In this document: piece by piece, positions 6,624-7,135 of the stretch | Position numbering within the stretch: the stretch's first letter is position 1 | Layout of the letters: every line of letters starts with the position of its first letter | Notes under the pieces: generated by a model | Told to the model about the DNA's origin: nothing | Seen by the model: only the letters and a program-made list of their open reading frames with translations | Databases searched by the model: none | Source of the DNA: Vulcanimicrobiota bacterium | GTDB lineage: Bacteria; Vulcanimicrobiota; Vulcanimicrobiia; Vulcanimicrobiales; Vulcanimicrobiaceae | Direction of reading: 5' to 3' | Length of the DNA stretch: 7,135 nt | Assembly (NCBI GenBank): GCA_019237435.1 | Contig: JAFAHB010000164.1 | Location: forward strand, 1 to 7,135 | Program-made: the position numbers and the translations under genes

Positions 6624-6692
6624 CCCGAGCAAGCCGATCGGGCCGATGACCCTACCAGCCGGTGTTGTCCTAGGGTGAAGCGGGCGGCTCAT
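6576..6692 (-). CDS. Possible 38-residue leader ORF upstream of the peptidase gene
   Basis: An ATG at 6692 opens a 38-codon frame ending in TAA at 6578-6576, 16 nt before the GTG 6559 of the peptidase gene on the same strand. The product begins basic and Pro-rich, then has a Gly-zipper-like hydrophobic run VIGPIGLLGLFGG (residues 15-27) and a polar Thr/Pro tail. The GxxGLLGLxG pattern recalls short hydrophobic Gly/Leu-rich peptides, but I know no exact family. No SD precedes the ATG, and in GC-rich DNA open frames of this length arise by chance. What favours it is its placement through the upstream arm of the inverted repeat. Confidence 0.22.
   Translation of the reverse strand: MSRPLHPRTTPAGRVIGPIGLLGLFGGRSRPTTFTGPP
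6649..6676. repeat. Inverted repeat ACCCTA...TAGGGT in the peptidase/helicase divergent region
   Basis: ACCCTA (6649-6654) and TAGGGT (6671-6676) are perfect reverse complements 16 bp apart. Centre-to-centre spacing is 22 bp, about two helical turns, as expected of a dimeric regulator's half-sites. It lies about 40 bp upstream of the helicase start. It could be an operator or chance. Confidence 0.3.
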
Positions 6693-6702
6693 GATGCGGG
6701 TT

Positions 6703-6710
6703 GAAGGAGG
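6703..6710 (+). promoter_or_regulatory. Ribosome binding site of the Lhr-like helicase gene
   Basis: GAAGGAGG, close to the full anti-SD complement, stands 5 nt before ATG 6716. It is the strongest SD in the window and fixes this start. Confidence 0.85.
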
Positions 6711-6715
6711 CGCCG

Positions 6716-7135
6716 ATGCTCGACGCGCTTCATCCGCTCGTACGCGAATGGTTTGTCTCAACGTTTGCCGCGATGACGGAACCTCAAGGACGCGGCTGGC
6801 CGATTATCCGCGCCGGCGGCGATGCGTTGATTTCCGCGCCGACCGGTTCGGGAAAAACGCTCGCGGCGTTTACGCTGGCTCTTGACGATCTGGTAGCGCA
6901 AGCGAACGCAGGAACGCTGCCCGACCGCACGCTCGTCGTCTACGTCTCGCCGCTAAAGGCTCTTACCAACGACGTGCGCGAGAATCTCGAGAAGCCGCTC
7001 GCGGCGATCGTGTCGCGCGCGAATCGCTACTTGACCCCAATGATGCCGATTCGAACGGCGGTGAGAACCGGCGACACGACGCCCGCGCAACGTCAGCGGA
7101 TGCTGCGCGAACCGCCGCACGTGCTCGTCACGACG
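6716..7135 (+). CDS. lhr: Lhr-type DEAD/DEAH-box ATP-dependent helicase (N-terminal part, 3' end outside window)
   Basis: The first 140 residues of a superfamily 2 helicase. Motif I, the ATP-binding Walker A, is APTGSGKT (41-48), followed by LAAFTLALDDL as in Lhr proteins. Motif Ia is VVYVSPLKALTNDVRENLEKPL (74-95). The RTGDTTPAQRQRML stretch (117-130) and the PPHVLVTT segment (133-140) are the Lhr versions of the next conserved blocks; the following TPESL, DEAD/DEAH box and C-terminal domains are beyond the window. Lhr proteins are large (often above 800 residues in the core form) cytoplasmic DNA/RNA-DNA helicases linked to DNA repair. The start is secure because of an excellent SD 5 nt upstream and the family-like MLDALHPLVREWF N-terminus. 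It is divergent from the peptidase gene, with 156 bp between the starts. A related DEAD-box helicase cannot be fully excluded from this fragment. Confidence 0.92.
   Translation, partial: MLDALHPLVREWFVSTFAAMTEPQGRGWPIIRAGGDALISAPTGSGKTLAAFTLALDDLVAQANAGTLPDRTLVVYVSPLKALTNDVRENLEKPLAAIVSRANRYLTPMMPIRTAVRTGDTTPAQRQRMLREPPHVLVTT

Noticed and set aside
6665..6695. TTGTCC and CATGAT as a sigma-70 promoter for the helicase gene
   Set aside because: Each box matches only four of six bases and the 19-bp spacer is long, so this is not distinguishable from chance.
1..7135. Search for defence, mobile, CRISPR or biosynthetic gene-cluster signals
   Set aside because: No transposase, integrase, spaced repeat array, toxin-antitoxin pair or assembly-line enzyme is visible; the Lhr fragment alone is a common chromosomal helicase and not evidence of a defence island.

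Overview
This GC-rich chromosomal stretch carries seven genes on both strands, two of them cut by the window edges. Most pack tightly: two genes share overlapping stop codons, and most gaps are under 100 bp. Nothing in the sequence fixes the taxon. Two features recall deep-branching soil or environmental lineages such as Candidatus Eremiobacterota (WPS-2): a stand-alone copper-amine-oxidase-N-type domain protein and several starts without a clear Shine-Dalgarno (SD) sequence. That placement is a guess. I saw no tRNA, rRNA, CRISPR array, insertion sequence or phage gene.

Left part (1-2108): a YihY/BrkB-type inner-membrane protein runs leftward and leaves the window. A small protein with a copper-amine-oxidase-N-like stalk domain and a proline-rich tail diverges from it. 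That gene's stop overlaps, through one CTAG, the stop of a convergent 3-hydroxyisobutyrate-dehydrogenase-family gene. Middle (2109-3881): an 82-bp divergent promoter region leads rightward into a short-chain dehydrogenase strikingly like the HSD17B10/type-2 3-hydroxyacyl-CoA dehydrogenases. A secreted protein of unknown function follows. Right (3907-6559): on the minus strand, a secreted S9-family peptidase is followed after 43 bp by an exported peptide-methionine sulfoxide reductase (MsrA) with only its catalytic cysteine in the mature chain. Right edge (6560-7135): a 156-bp divergent region, rich in inverted repeats, precedes an Lhr-type helicase gene that has a near-perfect SD and runs off the window.

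Functionally, the two dehydrogenases facing each other over one promoter region belong to families that act in valine and isoleucine breakdown respectively, so a shared catabolic role is plausible but unproven. The peptidase and MsrA may be co-transcribed envelope enzymes for protein turnover and repair. The most unusual element is in the leader of the peptidase gene. A 13-bp interrupted stem there would pair the only SD-like sequence with an upstream complement, and a 38-codon leader ORF runs through that upstream arm. No clearly new multi-gene system is evident; most of the window is ordinary housekeeping and accessory content.
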